A DNA stretch of 64,000 bases from Cladosporium sp. IMV 00045. Lineage: Eukaryota; Ascomycota; Dothideomycetes; Cladosporiales; Cladosporiaceae. Of this stretch, positions 10,501 to 20,130 are shown in pieces. The stretch is from contig MSJI02000716.1 of the NCBI GenBank assembly GCA_001931905.2, positions 31,410 through 95,409 of the forward strand. The letters are read 5' to 3'. Under the pieces are notes generated by a model. It was given only the letters and a program-made list of their open reading frames with translations. It had not been told where the DNA came from and did no database searches. The translations under genes and the position numbers were made by a program. Numbering within the stretch: the stretch's first letter is position 1; every line of letters begins with the position of its first letter.

Positions 10501-10730
10501 CCGCCGCTCCAGCGCCCGTCATAGACCCCAAAGCCGAGGAGCGCGGCACGCTGGAGTTGGAAGAGGCGGATGGGGTGCATGTTATTGATGCGCCTGTTGA
10601 GGATGAGGAGGAGAGGGATCGTAAGGAGAGGAGGGAGGGTGAGAGTGGTGGGAATGTCGTCGTGTCTGATGAGTTGGGGCGCGCTTGGGGCGCGTCTGGG
10701 GATGATGAGGGGGGGATTGAGAGGTATTGA
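7506..10730 (+). CDS. NVJ2: PH- and SMP-LTD-domain lipid-transfer protein (NVJ2/TEX2 family)
   Basis: A single exon of 1,074 codons. A membrane segment near the N-terminus (residues about 4-35, LLGGITFLPLLL) should anchor it in the ER. A PH-like domain spans about 158-262. An SMP-LTD lipid-binding domain spans about 294-480, from RIFLALHRTPFLEDL to VKPNWDDMPFFD. The remaining 590 residues are disordered, rich in Ser, Pro and charged residues, with Pro-rich tracts (KKPPPPPLP). Yeast Nvj2 and animal TEX2 work at ER contact sites with the vacuole, Golgi or endosomes and move ceramide or other lipids. The N-terminal membrane segment, PH and SMP order fits this family well. The disordered tail is much longer than in yeast Nvj2. 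Base composition flips from C-rich to G-rich at about 10,540. Confidence 0.88.
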   Translation: MSLTSLLSAYLLGGITFLPLLLITVITTLWFALPQIPDEGKEATRDDKIEGKAEVKGKEGVQEDDFSSDGAANATFAVLRSYNFQSALSTLNSKANAGSHGGGDGQTEMTGQESMSVYQSMYRSVFDRSKTALNRNPLADTDEPASGAPARSKPAAPTGSMYHIVLRHGHLMLYDSPAELEVRHVISMAHHSVSLSDGDGDDENMLDADLFIKRTAILLKPHPPNANGDATRGGTPQSKPFYLFSSNCSEKEDFYHALVAAQTDSPTPQPLDSACSIKLQSSIHSNSLTPETRALNALTNRIFLALHRTPFLEDLVREKIEKKISRVAKPAFISYVNVQSIDLGDAGPIISNLRLKDIHISGDMVLSMDVKYTGGVKVVISAVAKLDLGQRFKVRTVDLVLAGFLQRLQGRMLVRVKPPPSNRIWFCFENMPDMEIKVEPIVSSRQITYNWILRQIESRIREVFAETLVKPNWDDMPFFDTHGQDYRGGIWQREPDTKEEQRPGSGEPTAKDMLAARADKTMSMPNLPKSPDASAVSSGAQTPVSVDQLPSEQIEGLKRRSATSATSLPSQAAQTAAEKATSVSKGIRSPSFTSPSPSAPSVAIDGSNVDAVRGGEVPQPAKRWIGRSAPSASKREAVDAIREVKDRSTPKEEIPPRSPSLNASTVIAEGGDEDDPALLSTDPSELDAERRGSGGSKSSGSLHPNASDTALPLPRTPSRESFARTDTGSSAQSSQTSQTRTKALFAATAAATSAARQWTLNAVANKNKGPPLFRPPSSQKPGPQEPVGRGQPLPPIGQPLPGPKTSLWGGSAFTGGTVKRKPVLPPRKSVSEQGNKEGEKTEDSKNSETALEASDNASMRSETQTKEVEEDEFGPWRENWGEEELDESVPKPANASEAPKSTAKIDDHELNPGPPTSTKTSTPAKKKPPPPPLPTRRKRAPSLPKRPHDHNPSSASAADAAAPPPNSQRDPFTDPPLPANPPYKHSEPSEPDQPSTPAAAAPAPVIDPKAEERGTLELEEADGVHVIDAPVEDEEERDRKERREGESGGNVVVSDELGRAWGASGDDEGGIERY

Positions 10731-11713
10731 TTGCATTTTCGATATTGGGTACTCCTGAGGTAGGTAGGAATTCTGTATGAAGGTTAGGAGTGGGAAAATG
10801 GTATTTCTCGAACCTTTCTTTTACGCATTCGGTGTTTTGTGAACTCTCTGCTTTATGCCCGGACGGCTCAGTTCAGTCATTCATGGTGGGTCAATGAATC
10901 AGTTCATTTCCGTGGAACTGAAGAAGAAGACCATGGCACAGACAGGCAAGAAATAGAAGCATTGAACGTCGATCGAATACGCTCTCCACTCCCTCTGGCA
11001 TCCAGAGAGCGCAGCTCGCGATTAATTAACATACTTCGGTACCTTACATACAGAAACAGACAGCCCGTCCCAACCTAGGAAAACCCTTTTTTTTAACTCC
11101 CGGAAGACTTCGCCATAATAGTGCATCGCAGCATCCCGTCTATCGTTTCTGTACAAGTACAAATGCAGCCCGAGTTGTTGGTCTTGTCTCTATCCCGCGT
11201 TCCCATTGCCCTTGTCCGTACGGTCCTGAACACCCCCCACCCCAAGAAAGCAGAAAAAGGAAATATGAGAAAAAACAAGAGACAGCAATTCGTAAATCGT
11301 GAGTGGGGACTCGGTCGAGACAACCCACTCGATTAGAAGAGGAAAAAGAATCCGTGAGATCGTGAGAGAAAATGCCAGTCTTTGTTGTTGCGCCGTGGGT
11401 CCCGTTAAAAGTATGTTGTGTCGTGTGTATGTGTGCTGATGATGTTGTTGCGCTGTTCGTTTTCTTGGAAAAGGGGCGTAGTCGCTTGGTCGTTTTTCGT
11501 TAGAGGAGTTGTGTGCATGTGTTGTGGTGTGTTGATTGCTGGGATTGCCAGCTGGGGGGCTCGATTGAGTATCGAGCGCGTGGGTGAGGCGACGTTTTGT
11601 GCATCGCGTAGTTGGTAGGGTCGCCGTTGTCTGCAAGAGTTTCACAGATTTTGTTTCCGTTTTCGCAAGACTGGGAAAGTCGTCGCTTCCCTTGCTTTTG
11701 CACCTCGTCAGTC
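10731..11713. other. Convergent intergenic region between the NVJ2-like and DUF3433 genes
   Basis: These 983 bases separate two genes that end toward each other and should contain both terminators and 3' UTRs. An A-rich stretch (11220-11300) and a T-rich run (11091-11097) are visible. No open frame has coding character. Confidence 0.45.
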
Positions 11714-14623
11714 TCAGTCAGTCACCCTTCCAATCCCACCATACTCCCTCCCACTCCTCCCAGTGAATTTGCCCAGAGCATATCTCGGCACCTCCATAAC
11801 CCCCAAACCACCCAAAGCTCTCTGCCTCGCATCACCGAACCCACGAATCGAATCGGCAACGCTGGTCAAGCTCGCGCCCGCCTCGCCCATGCGGCTTGTG
11901 CGGCCTCCTAGAGAAGCGCCAACGGGAGCGCCGAGCAGGCGTGTGACGAGGTCGATCTTGGAGACTGGCGAGTGGAAAGCGACGTCGTCGAGGATGCGGC
12001 TGTGGCGTACGAGCGAGAGGATGTCGGCGAAGGTGAGCGCGGGGTTGTGGTTGTTGGTGGAGTGGGCGAGGCGGCGTTCGGCGTGGGTGAGAGGGAGGAG
12101 GAGCAGGTGGGACAGGGCGTAGAGGGTGAAGAAGACGGTCAAGGCGTAGAAGGCGGGCATGTGGGCTGAGATGAGTATCGACTGTGTCGGGATGAAGAAT
12201 TGCGCCCAGAAGACGCCGCCGGCGAGGGTGGGGAGGGTGGCTGCAAGGAGAGTGACGAATGCGAGCCAGGCTGTGCGGTAGTGGGCGTTGGATACCGCGA
12301 CGAGGGAAGCGTGGAAGGGGAGGTCGGCGTGGTAGGAGAGCAAAAGTGAGCGCTCGGCGGTTTCGCCGGAAGGCTCGGAAAGGAGAGCCATGAAGGGCGC
12401 GAGGCGACGGTGACCGAGGTCGAAGCTGAGCCAGGTGAGGAGGCAGAGTTCTCCGAGAACGGCAGGGATAAAAGAGTAGAGGAAGTTGGTTCCCGAGTAG
12501 CCCATGTTGTTGACAGGAGCGGGAATGGAAGGGTCGAAACCAGCTGAGACTCGAGTAGAGGGCAGGTATGAGACTATGAGGAAGGCCAGAAGCAGGATGA
12601 CGGCTGAGATGGCCCAGAGCGAGGTGAAGATTGGTCGGAGATACCAAGGCATTGAGATGAGTGAGTTGCTGCTAAGGGAAGAGTATGAGCTAGCCCGGCG
12701 TGGAAGCATGGCATCGCCTGAGTCTCGCTCTTTCTCATGAGAAGCACCAGTATCTGGTCGTTGGGCTTCAGGGTCAGCCTGAATCCCGCTGTCTCTTTGA
12801 GGCGTAGACTTTTCCGTGATCCTGCCATCTTCGAGGCTGTACTTCCTGACTTCTCTGCCCGCGAGTCCGTAAGCATGGAACACTTCATTCGGTCGGTGGC
12901 TTGTCCTCCACAGGCCAACTCGAGCAGCATCAACGCTCAATTCCGCGTCATCAGCTAGGGCATTCGAGCGTTCAAGCAGTACCATAAGGTCTGCGAGAGT
13001 TCTGGGATCCCATTTCATTCCGGTTTCGCGCAAGCGAAAGAGATGGATAAGAAGAGCAAGTGAAGACAGAAGCAGCAAAGCGTACAAGGCAATCACAGGC
13101 CATACAACACCTTGCGTCGCAATCCATCTCCAAGCGCCGGCTTCAGGTGAGCCAAGAAAGTATACATTGAACGCCGAAGCAAGCAAAGGGAGTGTGAACA
13201 CCTGCAGCCACGCCACCAGCGTGAAGACGCCCAACACGATCTGTCCAGCACGGAAGTGACGGAGCGATGAGGGGAAAAGGAAGTTTGTCTGGTAGAGTGG
13301 TAGGTCTGCGCCTTCTTCTCTCGTGCGCTGAGATGGTGAGCTGAGCGCGAGAAAAGGAGAAATGCGGGTGACAGCGATCTGGATCTGAAAGAGCCATAGC
13401 AACAAAAACGTGCCGAGGAGTGTCGGCAGGTAGTTGAAGATGAAGTACCGGCCATTTCCAAACCCAGTGTAATTCCAGAGGCCGGTGTTGATGAGTGACC
13501 AGATTGTTGTGAATAGAAGCGCGGCGAGGTAGAGCAGAACAAGCGCGATGAAGAGACCGAGCTTTGCAGGCCGGAGTATGCCTGGCAAGAAATGCAACGG
13601 TCGTGAAGTGTCCGCGGCACAGGGAAGGAAAACATCAGGGCCTTGTGGACTGGCGAGAGGTTCCCTCCCAAGAAATTGTGGCGTAGATTTGCGGCGTGGG
13701 CTTCGTGTGGGTATTTCTGGCGAACCAGGTTCGTCTGCCAAAGTTGGATCCTCACCCAGAATCTGTTCAGCTTTTGAACGATGGCGTGTGTTTAGAGGAG
13801 GTAAGGCTGAGATGGTGCTCTGTTGGGCTTCATTGCTCTGCATCGTAGGAGGCAGAAGTGGTCGTGATAACGGTTGCTGCGAATATCTACCAGTCACTGG
13901 GTAAAGCGGGTTGTTACTCCGCGCTCTATCCGAGTCGGCGTACCGCCTTGAACCTCTCACTTCTTCGTCTCGTGTTAGTTGATCGAGAGCAAATCGAACA
14001 TATTGCTCATCGTGCGGCCCAGGAGTAGGTGGTGAGCCGAAGTCGCTACGCTCGGCTATGATAGATTGCTGCTGTTGCTGGGGTTGGGTTGGAGAATTGG
14101 GGTTCTCCATGACAGTGCTAGGAACAGGCTTCCTTCGGAATCTACTGTCATTTCTGAAATTGAGCGGTGCAGGCATAGCGGCAAGCTGTCGTTCTCTCGA
14201 ATTCAAGCTGTCGTTACTTTGGGATCGGTGCCCGAGGCCTCTCAGCGCCACGGGATCAGGGTTGCCGTCATCTACAAGAGCCAGGTTGTCGCGTGACTGT
14301 GCTGGAGTACGGTACCGCGAGGGTGGAGTGGAATACCGGATGATGGTTGCTTCCGAGTGCTCGGGATCGTTGATGTGGTGAGGGATGTAGGTGGATGAAG
14401 AGGAAGAAGGTGAAAGAGAATAGTAGTCCTCCGAGGCAGTGATGGATTGCTCGGACCGTCTGTGTACAATGCTGGGATTTGAAACTGCCAGGGGATGCTA
14501 GGTTAGTGCCTGGATACTGGGTATAACTGGGCATATCGGATGGGGCAAGTTACGCATACCGTTTGTGTTGCGTATGGCAAGCAGGCGGTCTTGAGCGGAG
14601 GGTGGCGGATTGAGGAAAGACAT
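11714..14623 (-). CDS. Fungal DUF3433 multi-pass membrane protein
   Basis: Exon 1 is 14560-14623 (starting MSFLNPPPSAQ) and exon 2 is 11714-14484. They are joined across a 75-nt intron (GTATGC donor, CTAACC branch, GGCAG acceptor), giving 944 residues. The first 330 residues are disordered and rich in Ser, Pro and Gln. Two similar membrane modules follow, each opening with a helix and NYLPTLLGTF- or SFIPAVLGEL-like segments ending in a [FI]QI or [FL]DL element and P[FL]xAL, typical of the duplicated DUF3433 domain. About eight to ten hydrophobic helices are visible. The function of this fungus-specific family is not established. The gene is divergent from the F-box gene, which starts 760 bp away. 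Confidence 0.8.
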
Positions 14624-15382
14624 TGTTGCCTGTACCTCAGACACCGTGTCTAGCAGACGGTGCTGTTAGTGCTGGAGGTAGTGACAACGACACCAGGATG
14701 GTGGAATGGGAGAAAGACATTGACATTGTTACATGGGCGCCTTGGTAATGGGTGGCTACAGACAAGCGGCCAGCATGATTGCGAGGCGGCTGGGAGAAGT
14801 GGCTGGGAGTGGGTGGATGTGGGAATACCGGGCTTGCGTGTGAGAGAGCGATCTGGCGGGAGAGAATCATTTTTGTACTTGCATATGCATCATGTACTAC
14901 GTGTTTGGGCAGTCGACTGGTTTTCTCTTGTGGTGCGTTGTCCAGCATGGTGAGTTATCACATTACACCGCAAGAGAGAGGTATTGGTGCCCGCTGGCGT
15001 TGGGCGACCAAACAAACTTCCACACGACTGGGAGACTGGGCAGCCAGCAGCAGCAGTCGCGGCCTCTGCTTGAGCTCGAGCCTCGGCTGAGACATGTGGC
15101 TGGGTAGTGAGCGTTAGCTCCCGCGCGGCCCGCTGCGTCCCGTCGCCGATCTCCAGTTCTGCGTCATCTAAGTTATCGCTGGGAAAGAGGGCAGGCAGAT
15201 AGAAGCTGCAGTACAAGCATTATTCTTATTATCTATTACCTTCGGACAGCCGAAGCATTCTCGGGAAGCACTGCGGCCGCGCATTGATCGTGACAACCCA
15301 CCTATCATGTGCCCCGGCCACCACTCGTAAAGTCCGTTGGAAGCGCCTGGTTTCGCCACCTCGCACTATTCGCTCTGCAACC
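14624..15382. promoter_or_regulatory. Shared divergent promoter region, DUF3433 gene and F-box gene
   Basis: This 759-bp stretch lies between two outward-facing start codons and must hold both promoters. It is G-rich near the DUF3433 gene. I see no convincing TATA box or known operator, and no gene. Confidence 0.5.
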
Positions 15383-16788
15383 ATGGCGTTGGACCAGCAG
15401 TCGAACTGGGACATCATGATGGCTGACAACCTGGCCAAGGTGCAGCTAGAGTATGGCCAGGGCATGGGCATAGACAAGGACGTCGATATACATATACCTG
15501 GATCGTCGCGGCAGGCCAACGATGACATCCCAGAGACGACCACATGGACTGGCGAGCCGATCTATCTCCCGGACGAAGTCGTCCTGCAAATTCTCGAATA
15601 CCTAGCGCAGGTACCTAACGCTCAAGGCTCGCTGGCAGCAGTATGCCTCTGTCTCATCAGTGGTACAGCGCGGCTGTACCTTATCTGTACCGTTACCCAG
15701 ATCTTTACGGGAACAACTTCGACAAGTTTACTAAGTCAATATGTCCGTCCATCAATCTCCATGTACGCAAAAGCCCTCTGTCAAAATTGGTCAAAGTTCT
15801 GGACATGAGCCGGCTAGTACACCAAGGAAGCAAGAGCGTGACGGCAAGACTGCTAGGCAGGACAAAAGAAACATTGGAAGTGTTTCGTGCACCCCAAGCC
15901 TCTTTCGCCATCAACTGCTTGCCGTCCTTGGCCAAGTGCCAGAGACTTCGCTCACTGGACTTGTCTCTTGTATCGGAGTCTCCCCCCCTACCTGATCTGT
16001 TTCGCACAGTATCGCACCTCGAAAGCCTCGAGGTTTTTAGGCTTCCGAGATCTTCAGGATTTGGGGTGCATCACAATGGTGCTGCGATTGTCTGGCCACC
16101 AAACTTGAAAGATATTGCCCTGAGTGGCGGCATTGATGCACACTTCCTCCACGGTGTAGTCGGGTTTCCTCAAACCCTCCGTAGCATCAGCATCGAACAC
16201 TGTCCGCTCGCCAAAGGCTTTGCGGTCAGTCATCTCCTCCGAATTGCAGTCAAGCCTCTCCAAAATCTCGAATACGTCAAGATTGCCCACATGCCTCGTT
16301 TGAGTGCTCACGCCATGGACGACATTCTTTTCCTTTTACCGCAGATCAAGAAGCTCAGCATCAGCGTTGATTACATCACGCCTGCAATGTTCGATGAAGG
16401 CCACTTTAGCCATTTCCGGGATCCACTCGATGCAGGCCTGGAGAACGCGCCACAACCACCCTTCGGAGAGCCTCTGAGGCACGATCATCTCCACACACTG
16501 GAGCTTACCAACTCGGGTCACCCCAATGTCGAAGACAAGATTAGCCCGATCGATATCATGATCGCTCTGGACGAATGCACAATACCACGGCTCCGGGTCG
16601 TAAGGGTGTCGAGATCACTGAACTGGCACAGTAACTCCACTTCCGCAGACGCCGAAGCGCTGAGTGATGCATTGCAGGAAGCCAGCAAGCGAGACTGGGA
16701 GGATAGGGTCGGTGTTTTTGCTGAGATGAGCAAGGAGGCATACGACAAGGCGGACTGGGCTGAAAGAGCTGGTGTGTGGTCCTTTTGA
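15383..16788 (+). CDS. F-box protein with leucine-rich C-terminal region, reading frame interrupted near 15,650
   Basis: The N-terminal frame runs from ATG 15383 through the start of an F-box (YLPDEVVLQILEYL). The second half of the F-box (SHQWYSAAVPYLYRYPD) and the rest lie in the -1 frame, ending at TGA 16786-16788. A 50-nt intron at 15611-15660 (GTACCT to ATCAG) restores the frame and gives 451 residues. It would delete the F-box core SLAAVCLC, which is itself in frame and fits the family. A one-base deletion or sequence error is therefore equally likely. The C-terminal 350 residues have irregular leucine-rich repeats. F-box proteins are SCF ubiquitin-ligase adaptors that bind SKP1, and the LRRs would choose the substrate. 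Confidence 0.65.
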
Positions 16789-17391
16789 GGTAGGAAAGGG
16801 GTGAGAGGATCTAATGATGACCATGAATATTGTATGAAAAGGATGAGTATACATGCGCATTATTCTCCGTTCAGCACCCAAATCTTCACGCTGGCTCAAT
16901 AGTCGGTGAAGCCTGTTTTCATCTCACAGCTCACCGATCAGCTGACTGCTAACCTCACTTACACCCAGCCTCCATGGATATGTCACAAGGCACGGCGCAT
17001 GCGCATTGAACGATTCACTCGCACTCATCATCTCATTCGCGTCTACCAAATCCCCCCCCTCCCTTCTTCACCCGCTTCTCTCGGTCAGTCGTTCCTTCCC
17101 TCACTCGCTCCTTCCTTCACATGCACCTGGTCAGGGAGCTCCCTCTCTCCCGCATGGGCTTGGCACTCACTGCATTTGTTATTATTTCTGTCGCCTAATC
17201 GCTTCGGCCTCTCTCCCACCACAACAACAATTCGTCGTTGCAGTCTTGAGAACCTCCCGTTTCGAGCACTACGGCATTCATTCGTTCTGCATTTGCAACT
17301 CTCAGGCATTGCGTCCTTGTTGCTAACCGTGCAACTCAAACACTCGTTTGCCAAAAAACCCAACTTCCGTCAGCACACTCGGTACATCAAC
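16789..17391 (+). promoter_or_regulatory. Upstream region and pyrimidine-rich leader of the DEAD-box helicase gene
   Basis: A strong CT tract at about 17050-17125 is typical of promoters and transcription start regions of highly expressed filamentous-fungal genes. The helicase frame stays open upstream to 16906 with in-frame ATGs, but the translated residues look like leader sequence. Confidence 0.45.
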
Positions 17392-19342
17392 ATGGCTGAG
17401 TGGAATACCACCAACGACCACGCTACCTCGGCAACCATGGGCCTCGAAGACACCGGCAACGCAGCCGACAACACCAATCACGTCGACGCCGAGCTCGCCA
17501 CCATCACCTCCGCCTTCACTCTCGAGGAGAGAGCCGCTTTCAAGGAGCATGCCAAAGAAGCGGGCTGGATCGACACCGTTCCCGCCAACTACAACCACCA
17601 CCAGAACAGCGATGAGGCTCAGTACGCTGTTTACGAGTGGGCCGAGGAGTACGGCGAAGTTGGACCTCGCGTTCCGGAGCTCGAGGAGCAGCTGTTTGGT
17701 GGCGAGTTTCGCATGAGGCAGGGTCAGCACACCCAGGCTCTGGAGCTTCCGACCACCGTCGAGGGCCCAATGAAGGTGTCCCCTATCCGTAGCGTAAGCA
17801 CCAAGAAACCATTCCACCCAGACAAAAACTTCGCTGACGACCATCCCAGTTCGACAAGGCTGGCCTTCACCCAGTCCTCCAGGAGACGGTCATGGAGATG
17901 ATGAAGTACACTCGCCCAACTCCCATCCAAGCCTACACCATCCCGGCCCTTCTTCTCGGTAACGATGTCATTGCCATTGCGCAGACTGGTCAGTAATCAC
18001 TACCCTTTATCTTTCAAGTCCACTTGACTAACACTCCTTAGGCTCTGGCAAGACTGCTGCCTACCTCGTCCCAATCGTCTCTCGCATCATGGGCAAGGCC
18101 AAGATGCTTTGTGCAGAGAGACCGAATCAGGCTGCCCCGGACTACAACCCGCGTTACAACCGTGTCAGGGCAGAGCCGCTTGTCGTCATCGTGGTTCCGA
18201 CCCACGAGCTCGCTGTTCAAGTCTTTGACGAGTGCCGTCGCATCTGCTACCGCAGCATGCTTCGCCCATTCGCCACCTTCGGTGGGCAGCCGATGCGCTT
18301 CACGCTCGAGCAGCTCGGCAAGGGCTGCGACATCTTGATCGGCACCACCGGTCGCCTCTGCGACCTCATGAACAAGCCTGATGTGCTCAGCATGTCTCGT
18401 GTCATCTACAGCGTCATCGACGAAGCCGACGAGATGCTCAGTGGCGACTGGGAGGAGGACCTTGGCAAGATCATGGCCGGTGGTGACACCAACGACGACG
18501 CCGATCACGCCTACCTCATGTTTTCAGCCACCTTCCCTAAGGAGTTGCAGAAGCTGGCTCGCAAGTACATGGCTGCCGAGCACTACCAGATCACCATCGG
18601 CCGCGCTGGGTCTTCGCACAAGAACATCGAGCAGGATGTCATCTATGTGGACAGCGACTTGAAGCTTCAAGCTTGCTACGATCTTCTCTTGGCAAACCCG
18701 CCTGTTCGCACCTTGATCTTTTGCAACAGCAAGAGAACTGTCGATGAGCTTGACGCCTACCTGTACCAGCGCAACCTCCCCACCACGTCCATCCACTCTG
18801 ATCGCTCTCAGATGGAGCGTGAAGACTCCATGCGTTCCTTCCGCTCCGGCCGTGCCCCCATCATGGTCACCTCTGGTGTCACTGCGCGCGGTCTTGATGT
18901 TGCTGGCATCGAGCACGTCATCAACTACGACCTCCCCTCTACGACTCATGGTGGCATCAACGAGTACGTTCACCGCATTGGTCGTACTGCTCGCATTGGC
19001 AACAAGGGAAAGGCCACTTCTTTCTACAACGAGCAGCGTGATGAGACCATCGCCGAGCAGCTTGTCAAGCTTCTCCTCGAGAACCAGAACCCGGTTCCAG
19101 ACTTCCTCTCCCACCTCGTCCCGGAGGACGGTGTTCTTCAGTTCGACGAGGAAGAGTCGGATGACGAGGAGGATGATGAAGGCGGTGCTGCCTTTGGCAA
19201 CAACGACGGCGGTGACAATGCCGCTGCCACCACTGCGGTCAACGCTTGGGGCGCCGAAGCCAACACCGCCGAGTCTGGCTTCACTGCCTCTGCTGGCTTC
19301 GCTGCTGCTGAAGCTGGCGCTCCTGCCGTGTCCGGTTGGTAA
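17392..19342 (+). CDS. Divergent DED1/DDX3-type DEAD-box RNA helicase
   Basis: Three exons (17392-17793, 17850-17988, 18042-19342) with introns of 56 and 53 nt encode 613 residues. The Q motif (RPTPIQ), motif I AQTGSGKT (about 178-185), DEAD (about 306) and SAT (about 342) are intact, so ATP-dependent RNA unwinding is likely. Several motifs are unusual: PTHELA instead of PTRELA, TTGRL instead of TPGRL, and HRIGRTAR instead of HRIGRTGR. In place of the N- and C-terminal RGG/SGG repeats of DED1 there is an acidic stretch (EEESDDEEDD) and an Ala/Gly-rich tail ending SGW. The relatives act in translation initiation and RNP remodelling. I read this as a diverged paralogue rather than the standard DED1. 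The second intron splits the P-loop after AQT. Confidence 0.88.
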
Positions 19343-20130
19343 ATCTCTGCATCATTGCATCGTCAAGTATGCCCAGCACACTTGACCACATGCATGCAAG
19401 CAGAACGCCTCTGGCTGACACGAATTGTGCTTTGCACGATTCGGTATGCGCCCTTTCCACTCTTGATGTTTTTGGCTACGCGATTAACATCCCAAAAAAT
19501 ACTGAAGCATTGTCGGATGCTTCTGTTGAATGCTGTTTTCTTGATTTTACCACACACTTTGCACGGAGAGATTGCTGGCAACATGCTTGACTTGCATCCC
19601 TGGAAGCAAGACCAATTCAAGCTTGCAGATTGTGTCGTAGCTAGTTTCTCTTACTGAAAATGAAATGACTTTGACTCTTGCAATTTTCCTCAAGTTTTAG
19701 TACTTTTTTTCTATACACATCGGACCCGTTTCGACGAGGAAGATCAGATTTCTTACTGCTGTTAGCGAAAGGCACCTACTACGTCGTCACTGACGCAGCA
19801 TTACTTGACAAACACGATAACGCTGTACACGCGGAATCAAAAAAGAGCTTGGGAGAAGCCATCCAATTTGAAGTAGTCTTTGGAATTCAATCGTACACAC
19901 AGAAGGGCCTTCCTGGTTTTATCAGAAGGCCAAAAAGAAAAAAAGGAAAAGGGAAAATCCCGCGTATAAACACAAACAACCTCATCTCTCACCATCAAAA
20001 AGCAAAACGCCTCTGCGCGCTCCCCGAAATAGCATCGCAGTCCGTCACAAGCAAGCAAGTTTTTGTTGTTGGTTTTTCTTTTGCTCCTCCATCCTCGAGA
20101 AAGGGAGAGGAGAAGAGGGATTCAAACACC
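19343..20130. other. Convergent intergenic region between the helicase gene and SPT16
   Basis: These 788 bases hold both 3' UTRs. The plus strand is A-rich near 19,930 and T-rich near 20,060. Open frames reaching into it from the SPT16 side are antisense shadows. No independent gene is visible. Confidence 0.45.

Noticed and set aside
10231..10730. Abrupt change from C-rich to G-rich sequence at the end of the NVJ2-like gene as a sign of foreign insertion
   Set aside because: The frame continues without a break, and the same flip occurs at the 3' ends of many other genes in the window.
11832..12647. A 271-codon minus-strand open frame rich in Arg, His and Pro
   Set aside because: It is an alternative frame of the DUF3433 gene with shadow-like composition.
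15640..15660. Programmed -1 ribosomal frameshift in the F-box gene
   Set aside because: No slippery heptamer of the X XXY YYZ type is present at the frame change, and such events are rare in nuclear fungal genes.
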